From Phycisphaerae bacterium (GTDB lineage Bacteria > Planctomycetota > Phycisphaerae > UBA1845), in the NCBI GenBank assembly GCA_022072505.1, contig JAJVHU010000008.1, positions 1 through 64,000 on the forward strand: DNA of 64,000 bases, given 5' to 3'. A program made the position numbers and the translations under genes. Below the pieces are notes generated by a model. That model made no database searches and was not told the DNA's origin. It saw nothing but the letters and a program-made list of their open reading frames with translations. Of this stretch, positions 53,087 through 60,521 are shown one piece after another. Within the stretch, counting starts at the first letter, position 1. Each line of letters starts with the position of its first letter.

Positions 53087-55471
53087 ATGAGCGAGGCGGT
53101 TCAGACACCAGGGTTCGCCGAACGTATTCGCCACCGGTGGCAGATCCCCGCGTTGCTGGCGTCGTCAGCCGCCCTGATCTTCTCGCTGCGCACCGCGCAG
53201 ACGGCGCGCGCTCCCGTCTCCCTCGACCCGATTCTGTCCCAGTTGGACATGATGGTGACCGGCGAGGCGTTCGAGGCGGCCTTGCGGGTCTCGCATGAGC
53301 TGATGCGGGACAAAGAGCGGAGCGAGGCGGACCGGGCGGCGATCGGCCTGCGGATGGCGCGGGCGCTGTCGGGACTGGCCGCGCGCGATCCGCAGACGCA
53401 GAAGGACGCCTACCGACGGATCGCGGCATATTACGCGCAGGCGTCCGAGGCGGAGCTGACGCTGGGGCTGGAGGACCACGTACACTGGGCGAAAGCGCTG
53501 GAGCGGGAGGGGCTTCCGGCGGACGCGGCGGGGCAATATGAGCGCGCGGTCGGGATGTCGGCGGCGCCGCGGTGGGATCTGATGCGGCGGGTTTACGAGC
53601 TGCGCCGGGCGGCGTCCGTCGAGGCGTCGTCGGATCTGCGAAACATCCCCGAGACGATCCTCGCCGCCACCGACGCCGACGTGGACGTTCGAATCTGGGC
53701 GCTGGAGGAATTGATCGAACTTCTGCACGAGCTGGGTGACGACGCCGCAGCGGTGCGGAAAGTCGCGGAGCTTTGCGAGACGTTTGACGAGGCGTCGTGC
53801 GTGGATCGCCTCGATTACCTCAAGGCGCTGACGCTGTACCGGACGGGCGGCGCCGAGGAGGCGGAAATGCTGATGCGCGCCGCGATGCGCCGCGGTGGTC
53901 TGAGCGAGGATCACCGGGCGCGCGGGGCGTGGCTGCTGGGAACGATCGTGCTGGGCGAGGACGGTCAGGAGCGTCCGCAGGAGGCGACGGCGTACTTCGA
54001 GGAGAGCCTTCGCCTTCAGCCCGAGGGGCCTTATGCCTGCGCGGCGCGTCTCGGACTCGCGCAAGCGTTCGTGGCGTTGCAGCGCGACGATGAGGCGGTC
54101 GAGCAGGTTCACCGGACGGTGGAGTGTCTCGCGGCGGTGGGCGGCGCCCGCGAGGCGGACGAGGCGGTGGTGCGCCGGACGGCGGCGGCGCGGGCCGGAG
54201 CGGCGCTGATCGAGGGGCGGTCGGGAGGGGCGCTGAAACTGCTGGACGCGGTGACGCCGCTGATCAGCCGTGCGCCGGCGGAGGAAGCCGCGGCGTTGTG
54301 GGAGCAGCTCGGGAAGGTCGCGGAGTCACATGCGCAGGCGCTGACGGTTGAGGGCGAGCGGCTCGAAGGCGAGGGCCAGGACGCCGGGGCGGTCTGGACG
54401 GAGGTGGTCCGGTCGTACCGGCGCGCGGGGGAGAGTTACCTGGCGTTGGCGCGGCTGAGTTTTCTCGACGAGTCGCGGGTCGCGGACGCGCACCTTCAGG
54501 CGGCGGAGATGTTCGCGGCGGGTCAGGCGCCGATCCGGGCGGGTCAGCTCTTCGGGTTGTTCGTCGCGGAGCACCCGTCGGATCCTCGCGTGCCGCTGGC
54601 GATGCTTCGTCAGGGCCAGGTGCGTCAGGGTCAGGGCGATCTTCAAGGCGCGCTGGACGCTTACCGCGAGTGCGTCGCGCGCCATCCACGAACGCTTTAC
54701 GGCGCTCAGGCGCTGATTCCGCTGGCGCAGACGTACGTCGCGCTGGCGAAGGAGCCGGAGGATCTGGTGCTGGCGGACCGGACGCTGGAGCGCGTGCTCG
54801 ACGATCCCGAGTTGTTCCGGCCCGAGTCGCGGGAGTTCTCCGACGCGCTGTTTCTGCGCGGGACGATCGCGAGCCTGCGCGGCGAACATGAGCGCGCGAT
54901 CGCGACGTTGACGGAAGCGCTGGACCGCTATCCCGAAGACGCACGGCGGTTGCGGGCGACTTTTCTTCTCGCGGATGCGTACCGGCAAAGCGCGCTGGCG
55001 CTGAAGCGCGCCGCGCGGGAGGCGCCGCCGGGCGGACGCGGCGCCGAACTTCAGACGGACGCGCTGGGGCGCCTGGATCGCGCGCGCGGGTTGTTCCGGG
55101 AAGTCGTGGACGCCTGCGAGCCGCGGTTTCCCGACGGGCTGGACCGTCTTGAACAGGTGTATTTCCGTCACGCCCTGCTTTTCGAGGCGGACTGTCTGTT
55201 CGAGGCGCTGCGCTACGACGACGCGTTGAAACTGTATCAGGCCGCGGGGGGCATGCTCGCGGACCGGACGGAGGGGTTGCACGTCCACGTTCAGATCATC
55301 AACTGCCAGGTTTTCCTGGGCCGGATGCACGAAGCGCGGGCGGCGCTGACCCGAGCGCGAATTCAGCTCGAGCGCCTCGACGATCCGCGGTTTGCGGAGA
55401 GTTTTTCCCGGGAGAGCAAGGAGCACTGGAGGCGGTACTTCGACTGGCTGGACAAGGCGGAACTGTTCTGA
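53087..55471 (+). CDS. membrane-anchored TPR protein
   Basis: 794-aa tetratricopeptide-repeat protein. ATG 53087 is used as start, after which a basic stretch and one membrane helix (IPALLASSAALIFSLRTA) occur at about 18-37, so the rest is probably periplasmic. Repeats are seen throughout, e.g. YRRIAAYYAQASEAELTLG, AAGQYERAVGMSA, ATAYFEESLRLQPEGPYACA, ALDAYRECVARHPRTLYGAQ and AIATLTEALDRYPEDARRL. It may organise protein assembly. It sits immediately upstream of flagellar genes, so a link to flagellar assembly is possible but unproven. Confidence 0.85.
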   Translation: MSEAVQTPGFAERIRHRWQIPALLASSAALIFSLRTAQTARAPVSLDPILSQLDMMVTGEAFEAALRVSHELMRDKERSEADRAAIGLRMARALSGLAARDPQTQKDAYRRIAAYYAQASEAELTLGLEDHVHWAKALEREGLPADAAGQYERAVGMSAAPRWDLMRRVYELRRAASVEASSDLRNIPETILAATDADVDVRIWALEELIELLHELGDDAAAVRKVAELCETFDEASCVDRLDYLKALTLYRTGGAEEAEMLMRAAMRRGGLSEDHRARGAWLLGTIVLGEDGQERPQEATAYFEESLRLQPEGPYACAARLGLAQAFVALQRDDEAVEQVHRTVECLAAVGGAREADEAVVRRTAAARAGAALIEGRSGGALKLLDAVTPLISRAPAEEAAALWEQLGKVAESHAQALTVEGERLEGEGQDAGAVWTEVVRSYRRAGESYLALARLSFLDESRVADAHLQAAEMFAAGQAPIRAGQLFGLFVAEHPSDPRVPLAMLRQGQVRQGQGDLQGALDAYRECVARHPRTLYGAQALIPLAQTYVALAKEPEDLVLADRTLERVLDDPELFRPESREFSDALFLRGTIASLRGEHERAIATLTEALDRYPEDARRLRATFLLADAYRQSALALKRAAREAPPGGRGAELQTDALGRLDRARGLFREVVDACEPRFPDGLDRLEQVYFRHALLFEADCLFEALRYDDALKLYQAAGGMLADRTEGLHVHVQIINCQVFLGRMHEARAALTRARIQLERLDDPRFAESFSRESKEHWRRYFDWLDKAELF

Positions 55472-55544
55472 GGCGCGCGGAGCGGGGGTTGGAAGGCGGC
55501 ATGATCCGGCGCGATCACGGGCGACGCCGGCGGAGCGAACATCG

Positions 55545-55997
55545 GTGAACGAAACCAGTCCGCAGGCGGCATTGCAGTTGATCCGGGAGGAGCACGCGCT
55601 TTACGCGCGGCTTGAAGCGGCGGCGCGTCGGCAGGGGGAGCGGGTCGCGGAAGATGACGCGGCGGGACTGCTGAAGGTGCTGGCGTCCCGGCAGGCGCTG
55701 ACGGACGAACTGACGGCGCTGTCGCGGAAGCTGGGTCCGGTGCGGCGGAACTGGAGAGCGATCCGGGATCGTCTGAGCGATGCGGAGCGTGCGGAGGCCG
55801 ACGCGTTGATTTCGGCCTCGACGGCGACGCTCAGCCGGGTGGTCCGGCAGGACGAGGAGGACGCGAGACGGATCCGGGTGATGCGTCAGTCCACGTCGCG
55901 CGAGCTGACGTCGGCCGTGCAGACGCGCCGGGCGGTGGTCGGATATGCGACGGCTTCGCGTGAGGCGGGCGCGATCGAGAAGGGGTGGCAGGGATGA
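55545..55997 (+). CDS. FlgN-like flagellar export chaperone
   Basis: 150-aa all-helical protein with coiled-coil-like heptads. GTG 55545 is the likely start, with GGAG nine bases upstream. FlgN proteins hold the hook-filament junction subunits FlgK and FlgL before export. The pattern EEHALYARLEAAARRQGERV, then LASRQALTDELTALS, and the C-terminal RQSTSRELTSAVQTRRAVVGY fits FlgN, as does the position before flagellar regulators. Sequence conservation in the family is low, so the call rests partly on context. Confidence 0.62.
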   Translation: MNETSPQAALQLIREEHALYARLEAAARRQGERVAEDDAAGLLKVLASRQALTDELTALSRKLGPVRRNWRAIRDRLSDAERAEADALISASTATLSRVVRQDEEDARRIRVMRQSTSRELTSAVQTRRAVVGYATASREAGAIEKGWQG

Positions 55998-56929
55998 CGG
56001 GGTTGAGTCCTGAGCGCGACGTCCACGGGTCTGGCGGCCGGGGGGGCGGGGGACCGCCGCCCGATCCGGAGCTGGCGGAGATGCTGCACTCGTTCAACGC
56101 CGTGACGGATCGCCTGAAGCAGTCGCACGAGACGCTGGGGCGGGAGGTCCGCCGGCTCCGGGAGCAGCTTGAGGAGAAGGACCGCGAGCTGGAGCGCGGG
56201 CGTCGGTTGTCGGCGCTGGGCGAGATGGCGGCGGGCGTGGCGCATGAGATCCGGAACCCGCTGGGCGGGATCGGATTGTACGCCTCGGTGCTGGCGGAGG
56301 ATCTGAAGTCGGACGGGAAGCACGGCGACGTAGCGCGACGGATTCTGGCGGGGGTGAAGCATCTGGACGCGCTGCTGTCGGACATCCTGATGTTCGCCGG
56401 ACACGTCGAGCCGCGGAAAGAAGCGGTTCTGCTGGGCGACGTGGTGCAGGAGGTCGTCGAGTTGGCGGCGCCGCAGGCGCGATTGCGCGACATCCGGGTG
56501 GACGTGGATGCGGCGGCGCTGGGCGAGCGAGCGGAAGGCGACGCGCGTCAACTGAGCCGGGCGCTGCTGAACCTGCTGCTGAACGCGCTGGACGCGGCGC
56601 GACCGGGGGGACGGGTGCGGATCGGCGCGGCGTCGGACGTTGCGTCGCCGGAGCGCGTCGGGATCGTCGTTGAGGATGACGGAGAAGGGATCGCGGAGGA
56701 GGCGCTGGACCGGATTTTCGATCCCTTCTTCACGACGAAGGAGACGGGGACGGGTCTGGGGCTGGCGATCGTTCACCGGATCGCGGAGGCACACGGGGGG
56801 CGCATCAGCGCGTCGAACCGTCCGGAAGGGGGCGCGCGGTTCATCTTGTGGGTGCGTCGCGAGGGCGGCGCGGAAGAGTTGACACGGGCATCGTCAGGGG
56901 CGGGTCGCCTCTGTTCAGTTGAGGAGTAA
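55994..56929 (+). CDS. flagellar sensor histidine kinase (FlrB/AtoS type)
   Basis: 311-aa cytosolic kinase without membrane segments. ATG 55994 overlaps the upstream stop (ATGA). An N-terminal coiled coil (about 35-70) leads to the H-box GVAHEIRNPLGGI (His about 83), then N-box LLNLLLNALDAARPGG, G1 VEDDGEGI, F-box FDPFFTTKETGTGLGL. It should phosphorylate the sigma-54 activator encoded three bases downstream and so control class III flagellar genes, as FlrB/FlrC do in Vibrio. Confidence 0.88.
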   Translation: MTGLSPERDVHGSGGRGGGGPPPDPELAEMLHSFNAVTDRLKQSHETLGREVRRLREQLEEKDRELERGRRLSALGEMAAGVAHEIRNPLGGIGLYASVLAEDLKSDGKHGDVARRILAGVKHLDALLSDILMFAGHVEPRKEAVLLGDVVQEVVELAAPQARLRDIRVDVDAAALGERAEGDARQLSRALLNLLLNALDAARPGGRVRIGAASDVASPERVGIVVEDDGEGIAEEALDRIFDPFFTTKETGTGLGLAIVHRIAEAHGGRISASNRPEGGARFILWVRREGGAEELTRASSGAGRLCSVEE

Positions 56930-56932
56930 CAC

Positions 56933-58363
56933 ATGGCACGGATAGCCGTAATTGACGACAAGGACATTCTTCGGGACTCGCTGACGACCATCCTGGCGCG
57001 TGAGGATCACGAGACCGCCGCGTTCGCCGACCCGGTGGAGGCGCTGGCGGAGCTGCGCTCGGGGCGGTTCGACCTGGTGATCAGCGATCTGAAGATGCCG
57101 CGGATGGACGGGCTGGCGCTGGTGCGGGAGCTGCGTCAGGCGGGGATGGACACCGCGGTGATCATGATGAGCGCGTTCGGGACGGTGTCGAACGCCGTGG
57201 AGGCGATGAAGCTCGGGGTCTTCGACTTTGTTCAGAAGCCTTTCGACGCCGAGGCGATCATCGTGACGGTCGAGCGGGCGCTGGAGCACACCCGCCTGCG
57301 GACGGAGAACGAGGCGCTGCGGGAGTCGCTGCTCGAGACGCGCGGACCGAAGGTGATGATCGGGAACAGCCCGGCGATGCGCGACCTGCGGGAGCGGATC
57401 GAGAAGGTGGCGTCGAGCCAGGCGACGGTGCTGATCACGGGCGAGTCGGGGACGGGGAAGGAGCTGGTCGCGGCGACGATCCACCGTCTTTCGGAGCGGC
57501 GGGACAGCCCGATGTTGTGCGTGAACTGCGCGGCGCTGTCGGCGAACCTGCTGGAGAGCGAGCTTTTCGGGCATGAGCGCGGGGCGTTCACCGGCGCGGA
57601 CCGGACGCGGAAGGGGCGCTTCGAGATCGCCGACGGAGGCACGCTCCTGCTCGACGAGGTCTCGGAGATGGACATCGGGTTGCAGTCGAAGCTGCTGCGC
57701 GTGCTTCAGGAGGGGCAGTTCGAGCGCGTCGGGAGCAGCGTGACGCGCAAGGCGAACGTGCGCGTGATTGCGACGACGAACCGGGATCTTCGGGAGTGGG
57801 TGGGGAAGGGGAAATTCCGCGAGGATCTGTATTTCCGGCTGAACGTGCTGCCGATTCCGGTGCCGCCGCTGCGTCAGCGGGCGGGGGACATCGGGGAGCT
57901 GGTGACGTATTTCCTTCAGCACGCGGCGGCGCAGGACGGGCGTCCGGCGCCGGGGATCGACGCGACGGCGCTGCGGATGCTGGAAGGGTACGCCTGGCCG
58001 GGGAACGTGCGCGAACTGGAGAACCTCTGCCGTCGGGCGGCGACGCTTTGCACGACGGCGACGATCACATCGGCGCTGATTGCGCCGTGGCTGACGCAGA
58101 CGGTGACGCGCGACGCGGGCGGTCTGGGGCTTCGCGAAGGACATCTTCTGGAGGACATGGAGCGTCAGCTCATTCTTCAGACGCTGGAGCGGTTCAACGG
58201 GCATCGGGAGAAATCCGCGCGGGCGCTGGGGATGGGCGTCCGGACGCTGACGATGAAGCTGAAGAAGTGGCGTGAGGAGCGGGCGCAGGAGTGGAGCGCG
58301 TCGAACGGCGGCGCGACGACGCGCCCGGTGTCGACGGGCATTCCGGAGCTGGTGCGGGCGTGA
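56933..58363 (+). CDS. sigma-54-dependent response regulator for flagellar genes (FlrC/FlgR type)
   Basis: 476-aa activator. It has a receiver domain (VIDDKDILRD; phospho-acceptor Asp52 in VISDLKMPRMDG), an AAA+ domain with Walker A GESGTGKE, the sigma-54 contact loop GAFTGADRTRKG, and Walker B LLLDEVSEMD. The C-terminal Fis-type helix-turn-helix is LERFNGHREKSARALGMGVRTL. All residues needed for sigma-54 activation are present. A matching sigma-54 promoter lies about 100 bases downstream, ahead of flgB. Confidence 0.94.
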   Translation: MARIAVIDDKDILRDSLTTILAREDHETAAFADPVEALAELRSGRFDLVISDLKMPRMDGLALVRELRQAGMDTAVIMMSAFGTVSNAVEAMKLGVFDFVQKPFDAEAIIVTVERALEHTRLRTENEALRESLLETRGPKVMIGNSPAMRDLRERIEKVASSQATVLITGESGTGKELVAATIHRLSERRDSPMLCVNCAALSANLLESELFGHERGAFTGADRTRKGRFEIADGGTLLLDEVSEMDIGLQSKLLRVLQEGQFERVGSSVTRKANVRVIATTNRDLREWVGKGKFREDLYFRLNVLPIPVPPLRQRAGDIGELVTYFLQHAAAQDGRPAPGIDATALRMLEGYAWPGNVRELENLCRRAATLCTTATITSALIAPWLTQTVTRDAGGLGLREGHLLEDMERQLILQTLERFNGHREKSARALGMGVRTLTMKLKKWREERAQEWSASNGGATTRPVSTGIPELVRA

Positions 58364-58460
58364 CCGGGGGGTTGCGCCGGAAGTGCGCGAGGGCGGCGAA
58401 GGCTGCGCCTCGGGAATCGGCGCGCGGCGTCCTGCAAACCGTCAGAGTGCGGATTCGCCT

Positions 58461-58477
58461 CGGGCACGCTGTGTGCT
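58461..58477 (+). promoter_or_regulatory. sigma-54 promoter of the flgB operon
   Basis: CGGGCACGCTGTGTGCT fits the -24/-12 consensus TTGGCACG-N4-TTGCW: GGCACG is intact and the -12 box reads GTGCT. The essential GG (58463-58464) and GC (58475-58476) are separated by ten bases as required. The start of transcription would fall near 58488, 83 bases before the flgB ATG. It follows the gene for the sigma-54 activator. Confidence 0.75.
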
Positions 58478-58570
58478 GAAGGATCGCCGCGCTGGCGCAT
58501 GCGCGAAGGCAAGCCGAGCGACCGGGCGGAGGAAAGCCGTCCTGGAGCGGGAGTTGCGAGAGGGAGCCGG

Positions 58571-59005
58571 ATGTTCATCTCGACGTTGACGCAGCGCGGA
58601 TCGGGTCCGGCGCTGGAGGCGACGCTGAAGTTCCAGCACGAGCGGCTGAAGGTCGTGGCGGAGAACGTCGCGAACTTCGGGACGCCCGGGTATCGGGCGA
58701 GGCAGCTTGACGCGAAGGGGTTTCAGCGGGCGCTGGGGACGGCGCTGAAGGAGCGCGGGTCGGATCCGCGTCGGGCGCTGCGGATCGACGCGGGGCGCGA
58801 GGCGCGAACCGGCGCGGACGGGCGGCTGGTCGTGACGCCGTCGGACGCTCCGGCGGAGAACGTGTTGTTTCATGACGGGACGAACGCGTCGCTGGAGCGG
58901 CAGATGAGCGAGCTGGCGCAGGCGGCGCTGACGCATCGGGTGTCGAGCGAATTGCTGCGGGACAAGTTTGACGGATTGCGGAAGGCGATCCGCGGGACGG
59001 TGTAG
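58571..59005 (+). CDS. flgB: flagellar basal-body rod protein FlgB
   Basis: 144-aa proximal rod protein, exported by the flagellar type III system. ATG 58571 follows GGGAG. The rod-family N-terminus reads LEATLKFQHERLKVVAENVANFGTPGYRARQL, with the NVAN.GTPGYRA signature, and the C-terminus ends in a helix (VSSELLRDKFDGLRKAIRGTV). It is the first gene behind the sigma-54 promoter. Confidence 0.93.
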   Translation: MFISTLTQRGSGPALEATLKFQHERLKVVAENVANFGTPGYRARQLDAKGFQRALGTALKERGSDPRRALRIDAGREARTGADGRLVVTPSDAPAENVLFHDGTNASLERQMSELAQAALTHRVSSELLRDKFDGLRKAIRGTV

Positions 59006-59040
59006 CGCGGGAGCGGCGGGTTCCGTGAGGATGCGGAGTG

Positions 59041-59257
59041 AAAGAACGTTTCCTGACGGCGCGGGGACGGTGGGAGGATCGCTTCCTGACGGGCGCCGGG
59101 GCGTTGGGAAGAACGCTTCCTGACGGGCGCGGGGACGGTGGGAGACGGGGATCGAGAACATGACGGTGGGAGGATCGCTTCCTGACGGGCGCCGGGGCGT
59201 TGGGAAGAACGCTTCCTGACGGGCGCGGGGACGGTGGGAGACGGGGATCGAGAACAT
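59041..59257 (+). repeat. 96-bp tandem duplication of the flgC leader, built from shorter repeats
   Basis: The unit at 59066-59161 is repeated without a mismatch at 59162-59257. Each unit contains two versions of a shorter motif, GAACGCTTCCTGACGGGCG or GGATCGCTTCCTGACGGGCG, and a fifth, variant copy stands at 59043. The unit also includes GGGAGACGGGGATCGAGAACAT, that is, the ribosome binding site and first bases of the flgC start. The first copy therefore carries a decoy ATG at 59160, whose reading frame ends after 19 codons. Confidence 0.85.
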
Positions 59258-59675
59258 GTTGAATGTACTGGACATCAGCGCGTCGGCGCTGTCGGCGCAG
59301 CGGACGAACATGGACACGATCGCGGGGAACATCGCGAACGCGGAGGTGACGCGCGACGCGTCGGGGCGGCCGATCCCGTACCGGCGGCGCGTGCCGCTGT
59401 TTTCCGCCGGGCGGATCGAGAACGGGAAGACGCTTCCGGGCGTGCGGGTGGAGAAGATCGTCGAGGATCCGTCGCCGTTTCACCTCGTGGAGGATCCTTC
59501 GCATCCGGACGCGATCGTCGCGGGGCCGCTGGCGGGCTACGTGCGGAAGCCGAACGTCGAGCTGACCACGGAGATGGTGAACATGATGGTGGCGGCGCGG
59601 GCGTACGAGGCGAACGTGTCGGTGATGGAGACGGCGAAGAGCATGTTCACGGCGTCGCTGCGGTTGCTGGCGTAA
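59256..59675 (+). CDS. flgC: flagellar basal-body rod protein FlgC
   Basis: 139-aa rod protein. MLNVLDISASALSAQRTNMD and GNIANAEVTRD give the rod N-signature, and the C-terminus has VNMMVAARAYEANVSVMETAKSM, which is diagnostic of FlgC. It starts in the second copy of a 96-base duplicated leader. fliE follows after 111 bases. Confidence 0.95.
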   Translation: MLNVLDISASALSAQRTNMDTIAGNIANAEVTRDASGRPIPYRRRVPLFSAGRIENGKTLPGVRVEKIVEDPSPFHLVEDPSHPDAIVAGPLAGYVRKPNVELTTEMVNMMVAARAYEANVSVMETAKSMFTASLRLLA

Positions 59676-59685
59676 AGGCGTCGGG

Positions 59686-59786
59686 GCGGTTGCGAGGGTT
59701 GAAGTCCACGGCGCGGTTGCGAGGGTTGAGGTCCACGGCGCGGTCGCGCGGGATGAAGCCCGCGGGGCGGTTGCGAGGGTTGAAGG
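59686..59786 (+). repeat. four tandem 27-30-bp repeats before fliE
   Basis: The unit GCGGTTGCGAGGGTTGAAG with a spacer TCCACG occurs at about 59687, 59712, 59740 (variant GCGGTCGCGCGGGATGAAG) and 59767. The GAGGG of the last copy is also the only plausible ribosome binding site for fliE. The variant copy resembles the palindrome GCGCGGCTTCAGCCCGCGCG at 29121. Confidence 0.75.
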
Positions 59787-60095
59787 ATGATTCAGGGGAT
59801 TACGAACGCGGGGATGATCCGTCCGGTTGCGCCGATCGAGGCGCCGGGGGCGGGCGGCGTCGCGCCGGCGTCGGCGAAGGGCTTTCAGTCCCTTCTGATG
59901 GACAACCTCAACGAGGTGAACCGCCTTCAGCGCGAGGCGGATCAGGGAGTTTCGGCGTTGCTGACGGGCGAGACGGACGACGTGGCGGAAGTCATGACGG
60001 CGGTGAACAAGGCGGGGATTGCGTTCGACCTGCTGATGGAGGTGCGGAACAAGCTGCTGGATGCGTACCGGGAGATTCAGGAGATGCGTGTGTGA
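59787..60095 (+). CDS. fliE: flagellar hook-basal body protein FliE
   Basis: 102-aa adaptor between the MS ring and the rod. Length and C-terminus are typical: DDVAEVMTAVNKAGIAFDLLMEVRNKLLDAYREIQEMRV is the conserved FliE helix (here given in parts: VMTAVNKAGIAF and LMEVRNKLLDAYREI). The N-terminus is Gly/Ala/Pro-rich. The translation signal is provided by a tandem repeat unit. Confidence 0.94.
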   Translation: MIQGITNAGMIRPVAPIEAPGAGGVAPASAKGFQSLLMDNLNEVNRLQREADQGVSALLTGETDDVAEVMTAVNKAGIAFDLLMEVRNKLLDAYREIQEMRV

Positions 60096-60190
60096 AAGCT
60101 GGGACGTCACAAGTCAGAACGCCGAAACCGTCAAAGCGTCGAGACGAAAGAAGGCGTCTTTACGGGCACGGTTCGGAATTGAGAAAGCAC

Positions 60191-60376
60191 CTTAAGACGA
60201 CTTTTGCCGTTTTTGAAGGGGGGGAGTTCCCCTGAATGATCGAGGACATCAGAACCGCCGGCTGGGGTTTTGAAATCCCCGGGGTTTCGGCGGGGGCTGC
60301 GAAACCTCGGCGCTCACGTTTTCCGTCGAAATTGACGGAAACCGTCTCTCGGAAAAGGGCAAAAGTCGAGCTTAAG
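60191..60376 (+). repeat. 186-bp palindromic element with four internal hairpins
   Basis: The ends are inverted repeats: CTTAAGACGACTTTTGCC at 60191-60208 and GGGCAAAAGTCGAGCTTAAG ending at 60376, identical but for one mismatch and one inserted base. Inside are hairpins GGGGAGTTCCCC (60221-60232), GGGGTTTTGAAATCCCC (60264-60280), GGTTTCG/CGAAACC (60283-60306) and TTTCCGTC/GACGGAAA (60320-60341). As RNA it would fold into a closed multi-branch structure. It has no coding potential. It could be a MITE-like mobile element or a structured cis-acting or small RNA in the flagellar transcript. Confidence 0.7.
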
Positions 60377-60412
60377 ACGTTGTTGCAAGACCCTCAGAGC
60401 ACGGCGAAGTAA

Positions 60413-60437
60413 GAACGCTTCCTTACGGGCGCGGCTC
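60413..60437 (+). repeat. dispersed 25-bp intergenic repeat, copy 2
   Basis: GAACGCTTCCTTACGGGCGC plus GGCTC matches the reverse complement of 26168-26192 at 24 of 25 positions. The flgC leader repeats at 59043-59230 share the first 18 bases with one change. Confidence 0.8.
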
Positions 60438-60489
60438 GGTTTTTCGACCGCGTTTCAGTAACGGCGTTCCTGGCGACGTCGTGTTCGGG

Positions 60490-60521
60490 GGGAGGGGGAA
60501 GCCGGCGGCCGGCAGCTTTTT
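60490..60521 (+). promoter_or_regulatory. fliF translation initiation region with hairpin between SD and ATG
   Basis: The only Shine-Dalgarno-like sequence, GGAGGGGG, ends about 24 bases before the ATG. Between them GCCGG-CGG-CCGGC (60501-60513) can form a five-pair GC stem, followed by AGCTTTTT up to the ATG. If folded, the stem shortens the SD-ATG distance to about 13 bases. Read as DNA-directed RNA, stem plus T-run also looks like a weak intrinsic terminator. Confidence 0.5.

Larger units (their letters stand above)
60096..60521 (+). other. 426-base spacer between fliE and fliF
   Basis: No gene is seen here. The spacer contains, in order, the palindromic multi-hairpin element (60191-60376), the dispersed 25-base repeat (60413-60437), and a purine-rich stretch with a GC hairpin directly before fliF (60490-60521). 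A spacer this long is odd inside the otherwise compact flagellar operon. Confidence 0.8.
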
